A stretch of 64,000 nt of DNA, taken from NCBI RefSeq assembly GCF_002362315.1, contig NZ_MTZV01000006.1, positions 1,984,001-2,048,000 of the forward strand, in the 5' to 3' direction. This DNA is from Paraburkholderia acidicola (GTDB lineage: Bacteria > Pseudomonadota > Gammaproteobacteria > Burkholderiales > Burkholderiaceae). A program made the position numbers and the translations under genes. The notes below the pieces were generated by a model that saw only the letters and a program-made list of their open reading frames with translations, had not been told where the DNA came from and did no database searches. Numbering within the stretch: position 1 is the stretch's first letter; each line of letters opens with the position of its first letter. Below are positions 45,958-54,524 of this stretch, piece by piece.

Positions 45958-46736
45958 GCTCGTTCGCCGGGCGCCTGGACGCGCCGCTTCATGCATTGAG
46001 CGAGATGCTCGCGAGTGCCCGCGCGGCGCGCACGCAGCTCGACGCACCCGCGCCGGACCTCGTGCCCGCGGACGCCGACGCCGCGTATGCGATCCAGCAC
46101 GAGACGCTGTGGCTTGCCGATGCGCGCATCGGCGGCTGGAAGGTCGGCGCAAAAACGCCGGTAGCGCCGGTGCAGGGCGCACCGTTGCCGGCTGCCGGCA
46201 TACACGCGAGCGGTGTGTGCCTGACGCGTGGCGACTACGTGCCCGCTGGGCTCGAACTGGAGATCGCGTTTCGCTTCGCGCGCCGCTTCGAGCCGTCGAA
46301 TGAACCGTATAGCGATGCCGAAGTGCTCGCAGGTATCGATTCGATCGCTGCCGCCGTCGAGATCGTCGCGAGCCGCTATGCCGGTTGGCCCGACGTCGAC
46401 CGGCTTGCACAGCTCGCCGATTTGCAGAATCACGGCGCGTTGATCGTGGGCGAGTTCACGCGTTATCGCGAGGACTTTCCGTTTGTCGCACCGGCGCTGC
46501 AGCTTCACTTTGACGGCCGCCATGTGTTGCACAGCGCACCGTCGAATCCAGCCGGCGATCCGCGGCGGCTACTTCCATGGCTCGTCAATCATTGCACGCG
46601 GAAACAGCGTATCGCAGTGACTCCGGAATGGGTAATCACGACCGGCTCGTACACCGGCATGTTCTTCCCGGAAAGCGCGGGCGAACTGAGCGGGCATATC
46701 GATGGGCTCGCACCGGTGAGTCTCGTGCTGCGCTGA
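45954..46736 (+). CDS. 2-keto-4-pentenoate hydratase-like protein (FAH superfamily)
   Basis: The 260-residue protein resembles MhpD-type hydratases: AYAIQHETLWLADARIGGWKVG at the start, the metal-site LELEIAFRF and SIAAAVEIVASRYAG in the middle, and TPEWVITTGSYTGMFF near the end. These enzymes add water to 2-hydroxypentadienoates or decarboxylate 4-oxalocrotonates using Mg2+. No ring-cleavage gene is nearby, so an aromatic pathway role is unlikely; it may act on a dehydrated sugar acid. It overlaps the MFS gene by four bases. Confidence 0.82.
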   Translation: MSSFAGRLDAPLHALSEMLASARAARTQLDAPAPDLVPADADAAYAIQHETLWLADARIGGWKVGAKTPVAPVQGAPLPAAGIHASGVCLTRGDYVPAGLELEIAFRFARRFEPSNEPYSDAEVLAGIDSIAAAVEIVASRYAGWPDVDRLAQLADLQNHGALIVGEFTRYREDFPFVAPALQLHFDGRHVLHSAPSNPAGDPRRLLPWLVNHCTRKQRIAVTPEWVITTGSYTGMFFPESAGELSGHIDGLAPVSLVLR

Positions 46737-46773
46737 ACGTAACGTGTAGCCCATTTCCCCGACCGACGATCTC

Positions 46774-49700
46774 ATGACGAATCCCACTGCTTCACTGCTC
46801 GTGCAGCCGATTCATCTGGTACCGACGGCGTCGCGCGTGTCGACACCGCTCGCGAGCCGTCTGCGCAGTGCTTTGCGCGGCGACGTGCTGTTCGATGCAG
46901 CAAGCCGCGGCCGCTATGCAACTGACGCATCGATCTACCAGATCACGCCACTCGGTGTGGTTGTGCCGCGCGATCAGGACGACCTGCGCATTGCGCTCGA
47001 AGTCGCGCGCAGCGAAAAAGTACCGGTGCTTGCGCGCGGCGCGGGTACGAGCCAGTGCGGACAGACGGTGGGCGAAGCGCTGGTGATCGATACGAGCAAA
47101 TGGCTGAACAACATCGTCGCGTTCGATGCAGCCGCGCGCACCGTCACCGTCGAACCCGGCGTCGTGCTCGATCATCTGAACGCGTGGCTCAAGCCGCACG
47201 GTTTGTGGTTTCCGGTGGATGTATCGACGGCTGCGCAGTGCACGATCGGCGGAATGGCCGGCAATAATTCGTGCGGCTCGCGCTCGATCGAATACGGCAA
47301 CATGGTGCACAACGTCGACGCGATCGACGCGGTGCTCGCGGACGGTACGAACGCGCGCTTCGGGTCGCTGCATACGGCGCCGGATGGTGCGCGGATGCAG
47401 CAGATCGTCGATGGATTGAAACGTATTGCATTGCGCGAACGTGACGAGATCGTCGAGCGCGTGCCGAAAGTGCTGCGCCGCGTGGGCGGCTACAACATCG
47501 ACCTGTTTGATTGCCAGAACCCGCGCGCCTATACCGACGATGGTTCGGCGAACCTCGCGCATCTGCTGGTCGGCTCGGAAGGCACGCTCGCGTTCAGTCG
47601 GCAACTGACGTTGAAGCTCGCGCCATTGCCCGCGCACAAAGCGCTCGGCGTCGTGAACTTCCCGACCTTCCGGCAGGCGATGGAACTCACGCAACACATC
47701 GTCAAGCTGCATCCGGTTGCGGTCGAACTGGTCGACCGCACGATGATCGATCTCGCGATCAGCAACCCCGCGTTTCGTCCGGTGATCGAACAGGCGCTGG
47801 TCGGCGCACCCGAAGCGATCCTGCTGGTCGAGTTCGCCCGCGATGCGCGCGATGTGCAGCTCGCCGCGCTCGGCCAACTGACCGAGCTGATCGGCGATCT
47901 TGGCTTGCCCGGGTCGGTCGTGCAGATGCCAGACGCGAATGCGCAAAAGGCATTGTGGGAAGTGCGCAAGGCCGGTCTGAACATCATGATGAGCATGAAG
48001 GGCGACGGCAAACCCGTGTCGTTTATCGAGGATTGCGCAGTGCCGCTCGAACATCTCGCTGACTACACGAGCCGTCTGACCGAGGTGTTCCATCGCCACG
48101 GCACCGAAGGCACGTGGTATGCGCACGCCAGCGTCGGCACGCTGCACGTGCGGCCGATTCTCGACATGCGTCGCGATGGCGCGCACAAGATGCGCGCCAT
48201 CGCGGACGAAGCGGCGGCACTCGTGCGCGAATACAAGGGCGCGTATTCGGGCGAACACGGCGACGGACTGTGTCGCGGCGAATGGATTGCGTGGCAGTAC
48301 GGTCCGCGTTTGAACCGCGCATTCGGTGAGATCAAGCAGTTGCTCGATCCCGACAATCGCTTCAATCCGGACAAGATCGTGCGCCCGCCTGCGATGGATG
48401 ACGCACGTCATTTCCGCTTCGCGCCTGGGTATCGCGAGCGCGCGCTGACGCCAGCACTCGACTGGTCCGCATGGAACGTCGAACGCGATCCGCTGACCGG
48501 CGCCGAAACGCCGGCTGGTAGCGGTGGCGATCTGTCTGGCGGTCTCGCGAAAGCAGTGGAGATGTGTAACAACAACGGCCATTGCCGCAAGTTCGATGCG
48601 GGCACGATGTGTCCGAGCTATCGCGTGACGAAGGACGAGCAACATGTCACGCGTGGCCGCGCGAATACGCTGCGTCTCGCGCTGTCGGGACAACTCGGCG
48701 ATGCCGGGCTGGCTAGCGTCGAAGTGAAGGATGCGCTCGACCTGTGTGTGTCGTGCAAGGGCTGCAAGCGCGATTGCCCGACCGGCGTCGATATGGCGAA
48801 GCTGAAGATCGAAGCGCGTGCGGCGTGGGCTGGCCGTCACGGTGTGCGGATGCGTGAGAAGCTGGTCGCGTACCTGCCGCGCTATGCGCCGTTCGCGAGC
48901 CGTATGCCTCGACTCGTCGCGCTTGCGAACAATGTACCGGTGTTGTCTGCGTGGACGCGACGCATGCTTGGCTTCGCGCCGCAGCGCGCGTTGCCATCTT
49001 TCCGTCAGTCGTTTCTGTCAACGATAACGCCACCTGCCGCGCATCCGGAGAGCGCGGTCGCGCAGAAAGAGGTGCTGTTGTTCGTCGATACCTTTAACAA
49101 CCATATCGAACCGGACAACGCGCGTGCGGCGCAACGCGTGCTCGAAGCGGCGGGGTATACGGTGCATTTCAATACGGTGGCAGGCGAGCGGCCGTTATGT
49201 TGCGGTCGCACGTTTCTTACGGCCGGGCTCGTCGATGAAGCGAAGCGGGAAGCGCGCCGCATGCTCGATGCGTTGCGACCGTTCGTCGCGCGCGGTGTGC
49301 CGGTGGTTGGCCTCGAACCGTCGTGCTTGTTGACGCTGCGCGACGAATTCCTGCATTACGGCTTCGGCGACGATGCCGTGAAGCTGTCGAAGCTTGCGTT
49401 CCTGTTTGAAGAATTTCTCGTACGCGAGGCCGATGCTGGGCGTTTGCAGCTCGATCTGCAGCCGTTGACTGGGGCGTCACAGGCGCTCGTGCATGGGCAT
49501 TGTCATCAGAAAGCGTTTGCCGCGTTTAGCCCGGTGCAGACTGTGCTGGGATGGATTCCGCAACTGAAGGTGTCGACGGTGGAGTCGTCGTGCTGTGGGA
49601 TGGCCGGTAGCTTCGGGTATGAGGCGGAGCACTACGATGCGTCGCTGGCGATGGCGGAGTTGTCGCTGCTACCGGCCGTGCGTCGCGCGGGTGCGGATAC

Positions 49701-49812
49701 GGTGACGGTGGCCGACGGTACGAGCTGCCGGCATCAGATTCATGATGGTGCGGGTGTCGATGCGCTGCATGTTGCGCGGGTGCTGGAGTGGGCGCTTAAG
49801 CGGGCGCATTAA
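46774..49812 (+). CDS. FAD-linked, 4Fe-4S D-2-hydroxyacid dehydrogenase, YdiJ-like
   Basis: The 1012-residue protein joins an FAD_binding_4 domain (PVLARGAGTSQCGQTVG; GGMAGNNSCGSRSIEYGNM), an FAD-oxidase C-terminal domain, a ferredoxin-like part (CNNNGHCRKFDAGTMCP and CVSCKGCKRDCPTG) and C-terminal CCG motifs (RPLCCGRTFL, SSCCGMAGSFGYE). Length and order match E. coli YdiJ (about 1018), which oxidises D-2-hydroxyglutarate. All four 4Fe-4S cysteine sets are intact. It closes the GntR-controlled operon and would pass electrons to the respiratory chain. Its true substrate may be the imported hydroxy acid. Confidence 0.87.
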   Translation: MTNPTASLLVQPIHLVPTASRVSTPLASRLRSALRGDVLFDAASRGRYATDASIYQITPLGVVVPRDQDDLRIALEVARSEKVPVLARGAGTSQCGQTVGEALVIDTSKWLNNIVAFDAAARTVTVEPGVVLDHLNAWLKPHGLWFPVDVSTAAQCTIGGMAGNNSCGSRSIEYGNMVHNVDAIDAVLADGTNARFGSLHTAPDGARMQQIVDGLKRIALRERDEIVERVPKVLRRVGGYNIDLFDCQNPRAYTDDGSANLAHLLVGSEGTLAFSRQLTLKLAPLPAHKALGVVNFPTFRQAMELTQHIVKLHPVAVELVDRTMIDLAISNPAFRPVIEQALVGAPEAILLVEFARDARDVQLAALGQLTELIGDLGLPGSVVQMPDANAQKALWEVRKAGLNIMMSMKGDGKPVSFIEDCAVPLEHLADYTSRLTEVFHRHGTEGTWYAHASVGTLHVRPILDMRRDGAHKMRAIADEAAALVREYKGAYSGEHGDGLCRGEWIAWQYGPRLNRAFGEIKQLLDPDNRFNPDKIVRPPAMDDARHFRFAPGYRERALTPALDWSAWNVERDPLTGAETPAGSGGDLSGGLAKAVEMCNNNGHCRKFDAGTMCPSYRVTKDEQHVTRGRANTLRLALSGQLGDAGLASVEVKDALDLCVSCKGCKRDCPTGVDMAKLKIEARAAWAGRHGVRMREKLVAYLPRYAPFASRMPRLVALANNVPVLSAWTRRMLGFAPQRALPSFRQSFLSTITPPAAHPESAVAQKEVLLFVDTFNNHIEPDNARAAQRVLEAAGYTVHFNTVAGERPLCCGRTFLTAGLVDEAKREARRMLDALRPFVARGVPVVGLEPSCLLTLRDEFLHYGFGDDAVKLSKLAFLFEEFLVREADAGRLQLDLQPLTGASQALVHGHCHQKAFAAFSPVQTVLGWIPQLKVSTVESSCCGMAGSFGYEAEHYDASLAMAELSLLPAVRRAGADTVTVADGTSCRHQIHDGAGVDALHVARVLEWALKRAH

Positions 49813-49852
49813 CGTGGGGGTCCACGACTGCCCAATCTGCTTCCCACTGCGC

Positions 49853-50131
49853 TCATGGAAATCGCATCAACGCTTCTCTTAAGCGCTTGATCAAGACCGG
49901 GTCATTAACACAATCGAGAGGCCGGATATCGTCTAGAACTGGAATTTTACGATCGAGCCATTCAGCTCCACGATGTCCAATCGTTCCATAGATTACGCAT
50001 GCAAGGCCCACGTTCCCAGCTAATTTCTTCGAAATTTCCCGGACTTCAGGGACATCCTTGTGTAGGAAGAAAAGCGCTTCGAATCTTTCCCAATGCTCAT
50101 CGCCAGAATAGTAATTTTCCAGGGCACTCAT
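49853..50131 (-). CDS. Small hypothetical protein, weakly antitoxin-like
   Basis: The 92-residue protein has an acidic, aromatic N-terminus (YYSGDEHWERFEALFFL), a middle GLACVIYGTIGHRGAEWLD and a C-terminus IRPLDCVNDPVLIKRLREAL. The WLD...PLDC...LREAL ending recalls the toxin-binding tail of MbcA/ParS-type antitoxins, but the helix-turn-helix is missing. I do not recognise the family firmly. It follows an orphan antitoxin gene on the same strand, 68 bp downstream. Confidence 0.6.
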   Translation of the reverse strand: MSALENYYSGDEHWERFEALFFLHKDVPEVREISKKLAGNVGLACVIYGTIGHRGAEWLDRKIPVLDDIRPLDCVNDPVLIKRLREALMRFP

Positions 50132-50199
50132 TCCGGGGCACTCATATCAGAGTTAAGTCAACGAGATGAAATTGGGGTCGCCAGGTGGGAGGGGGTTCA

Positions 50200-50457
50200 T
50201 CACACGATGAGATCCGCCTCGCGAAAGAAACCACCGACACGCGGCACCTCGAATTCGACTTCATCCTCGCCGCGTTGTGCGAGCGCATTGGCAAGGGTCG
50301 TTATCCCACCTGCAAGCTTCCGGTATTCATCGATACTCAATAGCACATATGAAGGCTTACCGCGATCCGTAATAAACACCGGACCGGTCAGTGACGCCTT
50401 CTTTGCCTCACTCGTCGATTGGTTGAACTCGCGGCTGGTCATAGTCAGAACGCTCAT
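50200..50457 (-). CDS. Phd/YefM-type antitoxin, without a recognisable toxin
   Basis: The 85-residue protein has a Phd/YefM N-terminal fold: LTMTSREFNQSTSEAKKASL, then GPVFITDRGKPSYVLLSIDEYRKL. A flexible C-terminal tail rich in Glu follows, as expected for toxin neutralisation. The start at 50457 is the ATG with GGAGGTG upstream. The next gene on the strand is not a PIN, Doc or RelE toxin, so this looks like an orphan or the remnant of a pair. Confidence 0.8.
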   Translation of the reverse strand: MSVLTMTSREFNQSTSEAKKASLTGPVFITDRGKPSYVLLSIDEYRKLAGGITTLANALAQRGEDEVEFEVPRVGGFFREADLIV

Positions 50458-50604
50458 GGGACACCTCCGTTCTCGAAGGTGGCAATGTTGCTGCATTGAC
50501 GCAGATCGTGCAAGGAATGGTGCTTTTCCTGAACGTTGTAGACCCACTTGCGATGCTTCGAATCAGCGATGCTGCTGAGGTCCACGCGGTTGGTCGTCCA
50601 ATAC

Positions 50605-51066
50605 CTAATCGATCTCATGTTCCCGAGCGTCGACTTCAAACGGCGCATCGTAATAACCCACCGTAACGAGCTGCTGAAAATACACGGGCAGGAAAGCGGC
50701 TATCGAGCCGGCAGTCTCGTACTGGTGGACATGCCTGCATTCATGCGTCAACAGTTGCCTCGATTCGTGCCCCTCGACGATGAAAATAGCGTGACCCAGT
50801 GTTAGTCCGATCGCGTCTGGTCCAAGTAGCCCGGTGTCGAGCGCGATGGCTCGTAGCGCGTCGTCGTCCGGCAGCGGCATGTGGGGAACAGCTAACACAC
50901 GGATTAGCTCAGGCCGGGCAACACCCACGGCTCTCGCATCGGCAATGCCAGATTCCGTCAATGGCGCGCCAGTATTCAACACTAAGCGGGATTGCGCTTC
51001 TGCCCACGCGATCGCGGCAGGAAGATTGGCTGGAAGGACTGTCGCAAGGTCGACCATGTTCTGCAC
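50605..51066 (-). CDS. HExxH putative zinc peptidase of unknown family
   Basis: The 153-residue protein has LLTHECRHVHQYE, a zincin-type HExxH motif with His108, Glu109 and His112. A C-terminal PFEVDAREHE could supply the third ligand. There is no signal peptide or membrane segment. The N-terminal two thirds are helical and Ala-rich with no known domain. A later ATG (three residues in) is an alternative start. It lies in a small insertion between the hydroxyacid operon and the dehydratase gene. A link to the neighbouring antitoxin is possible but unproven. Confidence 0.6.
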   Translation of the reverse strand: MQNMVDLATVLPANLPAAIAWAEAQSRLVLNTGAPLTESGIADARAVGVARPELIRVLAVPHMPLPDDDALRAIALDTGLLGPDAIGLTLGHAIFIVEGHESRQLLTHECRHVHQYETAGSIAAFLPVYFQQLVTVGYYDAPFEVDAREHEID

Positions 51067-51112
51067 CGTGGATGAATCTGCTCAGATAGAGAGTGCCCGT
51101 TACAGCGGGCCG

Positions 51113-52069
51113 CTACTGCACCGCCGCGACGAACTTGTCGAGCATGATGTTACGCCCGCACAGCACGACAGCGACCGCCTTGCCGCGATAAGCATCTGCG
51201 CTTCGCAGCATGCCCGCAAGCGCAACGCCGGCCGCGCCTTCGACCATCCAGCGATCAGTCTGCGCAAGGCGTTTCATCGCAGCCTTGATCTCGTCTTCGG
51301 AAACCAGCACCGTCCTGTCGATCAAACGCTGCGCAAGCGCAAACGTGATCGCGCCAGGCTCGACGCCACCCGCGGTGCCGTCCGAGATCGTATCGGTTTC
51401 GTCGACATCGATGACCTTGCCCGCTTCCAGGCAGCGATAAAGCGCCGGTGCGTTGCCCGGCCAGCAACCGACGATATCGGTAGCCGGACTCGCCTGTTCG
51501 AGCGCTGCGCCGATGCCCGAGATCATTCCGCCGCCGCCCACCGATGCGAACACCGCCGCAAGTTGCGGGTGTTGCTCCGCGAGTTCGAGACCGATCGTGC
51601 CTTGTCCGGCGATTACGTCGATATCGTTATACGGCGGCACGAACGGCAGGCCGTCGCGTTGCGCGCGGCGCGCAGCTTCGAGTTCGACTTCGAGTGTCGA
51701 GGCGTCGATCGTCACGACGTTCGCACCGAGCGCGCGCATTGCTTCGAGTTTCACCGGCGATGCAGCGACCGACGCATACACAGTGACCGGCACACCGGCG
51801 AGCTTGCCGGCCAGTGCCACACCCTGACCGTGATTACCGGTCGACACGGCGGCGATGCCGTTACGACGCAGCGCGGGATCGAGCAAGCGCAGCTTGTTCG
51901 TCGCGCCGCGGAACTTGAACGAGCCCGTGTGCTGCAGATGTTCACACTTAAGGAACACTTCACAACCGGTCGCGTCGGACAGCAACGGGCTATGCGTGAG
52001 CGGCGTCACTGCAACCTGCGGCCGGATCGCGCGATGCGCTTCGACGATGCGCTCGTACAGTTGATCCAT
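51113..52069 (-). CDS. Threonine/serine dehydratase-like PLP enzyme
   Basis: The 318-residue protein is a fold-type II PLP enzyme with the cofactor lysine Lys52 in HTGSFKFRGA, the VSTGNHGQGVA loop and the glycine-rich phosphate site SVGGGGMISG. It lacks the C-terminal ACT domains of IlvA, so it is the short catabolic type. It would deaminate threonine, serine or a hydroxy-amino acid such as 3-hydroxyaspartate. It follows an aminotransferase gene by 6 bp on the same strand, suggesting linked amino acid degradation. EutB of ectoine pathways is related in style, but no other ectoine gene is present. Confidence 0.85.
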   Translation of the reverse strand: MDQLYERIVEAHRAIRPQVAVTPLTHSPLLSDATGCEVFLKCEHLQHTGSFKFRGATNKLRLLDPALRRNGIAAVSTGNHGQGVALAGKLAGVPVTVYASVAASPVKLEAMRALGANVVTIDASTLEVELEAARRAQRDGLPFVPPYNDIDVIAGQGTIGLELAEQHPQLAAVFASVGGGGMISGIGAALEQASPATDIVGCWPGNAPALYRCLEAGKVIDVDETDTISDGTAGGVEPGAITFALAQRLIDRTVLVSEDEIKAAMKRLAQTDRWMVEGAAGVALAGMLRSADAYRGKAVAVVLCGRNIMLDKFVAAVQ

Positions 52070-52075
52070 GCTCGC

Positions 52076-53206
52076 TTACCTCGCCGCAACGTACGTCGTC
52101 AGAAATTCGGAGACACGTGCAAGCCCCGCTTCGAGCACCGCACGGCTGTTGGTATAGCCGATACGCACGTAGCCTTCCATATCGAGCGCGCTGCCCGGCG
52201 TGAACATCACACCGGTCTTCTCCAGCAACGCAACGCAGAAGTCACGCGACGAAACCGGCAGATCGACACGTATCAGCGCCGTCGTGCCAGACTTCGGTTT
52301 TACATACGAGAGCACGGGTTCTTTAGCGATCCACGCATCGAGTACCGCGAGGTTAGTACGCAGAATCTCGTGATTGCGCTTCAAAAGTGCCGCACGATTT
52401 TCCAGCGCAATCGACGCGAACAGATCGTTGAGCATGCCGACGCTGATCGTGTTGTAGTCGCGGTGAATCTGCACGCGGCCGATCAGTTCGACTGGCGCAA
52501 CGATCCAGCCCACCCGCAGGCCCGCAAGCGACCAGGTCTTCGACATGCTGCCGGTGCTGATGCCCTTCTCGTACAGGTCCGCAATCGATACGGTGAACCC
52601 GTCGCCATGCTGATCGGTGCCGCGATAGACCTCGTCGCACAGGATGTACGCGCCGCAGGACCGCGCGATCGCGACGAGTGCTTCGAGGAACGGCCGCTCC
52701 ATGAGCGAGCCAGTGGGGTTGTTTGGATTGTTGATCGCGATGAGCCGCGTGTCGGGTCGGATCATGCGCTTGAGTTCGTCGAGGTCGGGCAGGAAACCGT
52801 TCTCGGGACGCAGTCGCAGAATCTCCACCTGCGCGCCGTAGCTTTCCGGAATCGAATAGTGCTGTTGGTACGTAGGCAGCACGGAGATGACGTGATCGCC
52901 CGGTTCAACGAGCGTTTCGTAAACCAGCGCGTTCGCGCTGATCGCACCGTGTGTGATCAGCACGTTCGGCACGGCTTGCTTCTCATACAGCGACGCAACG
53001 TTCGAACGCAGCCGTTCGGTACCGTCGATCGCTCCGTAGGTCAGCTTCATCGGCAGCACGTCGGCGAGGATCGCATCCTTCTTGCCAGCGAGATCGAGCA
53101 GCTCTTCGACGGTCAGCGATTCCACGCACGTCTCGGCCAGATTCAGCTCGCAGTGGTTTTCGTACTGATCCATCCAGCGCTCGACACCGAATTCCCTGAT
53201 CTTCAT
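52076..53206 (-). CDS. Class I/II aminotransferase
   Basis: The 376-residue PLP enzyme has NNPNNPTG (159-166), Asp191 in LCDEVYRG and the PLP lysine Lys223 in GSMSKTWSLAGLR, all intact. Its opening part resembles MalY/capreomycidine-synthase-like members. It is the first gene of a two-gene operon with the dehydratase, so it may produce or use the same amino acid. Substrate is unknown. A 216-bp gap separates it from the AraC gene upstream. Confidence 0.87.
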   Translation of the reverse strand: MKIREFGVERWMDQYENHCELNLAETCVESLTVEELLDLAGKKDAILADVLPMKLTYGAIDGTERLRSNVASLYEKQAVPNVLITHGAISANALVYETLVEPGDHVISVLPTYQQHYSIPESYGAQVEILRLRPENGFLPDLDELKRMIRPDTRLIAINNPNNPTGSLMERPFLEALVAIARSCGAYILCDEVYRGTDQHGDGFTVSIADLYEKGISTGSMSKTWSLAGLRVGWIVAPVELIGRVQIHRDYNTISVGMLNDLFASIALENRAALLKRNHEILRTNLAVLDAWIAKEPVLSYVKPKSGTTALIRVDLPVSSRDFCVALLEKTGVMFTPGSALDMEGYVRIGYTNSRAVLEAGLARVSEFLTTYVAAR

Positions 53207-53422
53207 GACTTCTGCCTCATCGATTGGATACGCGTTTCGTCGCTTACATACGCCGTAGTACGTAGCTCACGACACGCCAGCGAATGAGTATAGACGGAAA
53301 GTCTCAAATAGACGAAATAGAATAAATCGTGTCGGAGCGGTCGTGCGAGGGTCGTCGCAGATGGAGGACGTGCGCGGCGAACACAGCGAATCTTGAAGTG
53401 GCAACTGCGCAGGCGGCTCGTA

Positions 53423-54385
53423 TCAAGCCGCCTGTACAGCCTGCCGAAAAACCACCGGCGCAACCCCGAACGCCTCACGAAACCGGTGACTAAAGTGGCT
53501 GGCATTCGCATACCCGCAATGCGCAGCAACCGAAGCGAGCGGCAGCCCGGTCGTGCGCAACAACGTACGTGCACGCTCCAGACGCAACTGCGCAATCCAC
53601 GCATGCGGCGGCAAACCGAACGACGTCCGAAACATCCGCGCAAAGTGAAATTCCGACAAACCCGCGACACCGGCAAGCTCACCGAGCGTGATCGGTTGCG
53701 TCAAATGACTATCGATGTAATCACGCAGCCTGCGGCGTATCGCCACCGACAACCCGCCTTTCAATACCGCGCCGGCCCGCCGCACGCCCTGCGAATGCAG
53801 CAGCAGGCTCAGCACTTCGTGGGCAGTTTCGTTGGTGCGCAACCGTCCATCCGGATCGTCCCACTGCTCGAACACCAGCGACTGACACAGGCTGGCGATA
53901 CGCGCATCTTCGAAGTAAGTGCGATCGGCAAGCGTCATTTCGCGCGGCTCGCGATCCAGTTCCTGAACGGCGCGCCGCGTGAAATGCTCGGGCAGGAAGT
54001 ACAGATGGATGAAGTGCATATGGCCGCGCACCCACCAGCGCGATTCGTGATCGCCGGGCAGCGCGCACAGACGGCTCGGCGCACCGAAGCGGCCGGGCAG
54101 CTTCTGACGCTCCGTGCGATAGCCGCCGTCCAGATAGCACGACAGTGTGTGATGGCCGGGCTGTTCGTAGACGGTTTCCGCTTCTTCGGTGAGGCGTGTC
54201 CATTCGGCGACTGCCAGGTGGTCGCCGAGCCAGGCAAAACGTTCGAGCGTTGCGTTGGCGTCGCGCAGCGTATGACATACCGATTGCAGGCCGAACGGGG
54301 TATCGGCGGAACCGGCTTGTGGAAGGAGCGCCCCAGCAGGCAGCAAAACAGCGTCGGGAGCGGGAGGCGATGAGCGGAGGGACAT
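53423..54385 (-). CDS. AraC-family transcriptional regulator
   Basis: The 320-residue protein has an N-terminal ligand region of about 210 residues (with WWVRGHMHFIHLYFLP) and a C-terminal AraC pair of helix-turn-helices (ITLGELAGVAGLSEFHFARMF and LPLASVAAHCGYANASHFSH). The start at 54385 gives the expected length; the frame is open 47 codons further but has no protein character there. It lies upstream of the aminotransferase-dehydratase pair and divergent from an EamA permease gene, either of which it may control. Confidence 0.85.
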   Translation of the reverse strand: MSLRSSPPAPDAVLLPAGALLPQAGSADTPFGLQSVCHTLRDANATLERFAWLGDHLAVAEWTRLTEEAETVYEQPGHHTLSCYLDGGYRTERQKLPGRFGAPSRLCALPGDHESRWWVRGHMHFIHLYFLPEHFTRRAVQELDREPREMTLADRTYFEDARIASLCQSLVFEQWDDPDGRLRTNETAHEVLSLLLHSQGVRRAGAVLKGGLSVAIRRRLRDYIDSHLTQPITLGELAGVAGLSEFHFARMFRTSFGLPPHAWIAQLRLERARTLLRTTGLPLASVAAHCGYANASHFSHRFREAFGVAPVVFRQAVQAA

Positions 54386-54524
54386 GATGGCTGAAGTATA
54401 GAGCGTGTGCCACCAGCACCGCCCGCGCGCGCGAAAAAGTGCGCAATCCTGGACAAGCCACCCGACTGCGTGCGGCGCATAGTCGTGCTCCGGGATCGTC
54501 CGGGGCCTTTTACCGCAAGCCGTC

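Noticed and set aside
46792..48840. 682-codon minus-strand open frame antisense to the YdiJ-like gene
   Set aside because: The plus-strand protein has all FAD and Fe-S motifs, and the antisense frame is a high-GC shadow.
50454..50648. 64-codon minus-strand frame whose stop overlaps the antitoxin start
   Set aside because: The overlap looks operon-like, but the sequence has no recognisable features and no ribosome site, so it was left out as a gene.
43280..53206. Beta-hydroxyaspartate cycle, considered because a class V aminotransferase and a threonine-dehydratase-like enzyme are both present
   Set aside because: The aldolase and iminosuccinate reductase of that cycle are absent and the two genes belong to separate, oppositely oriented operons.
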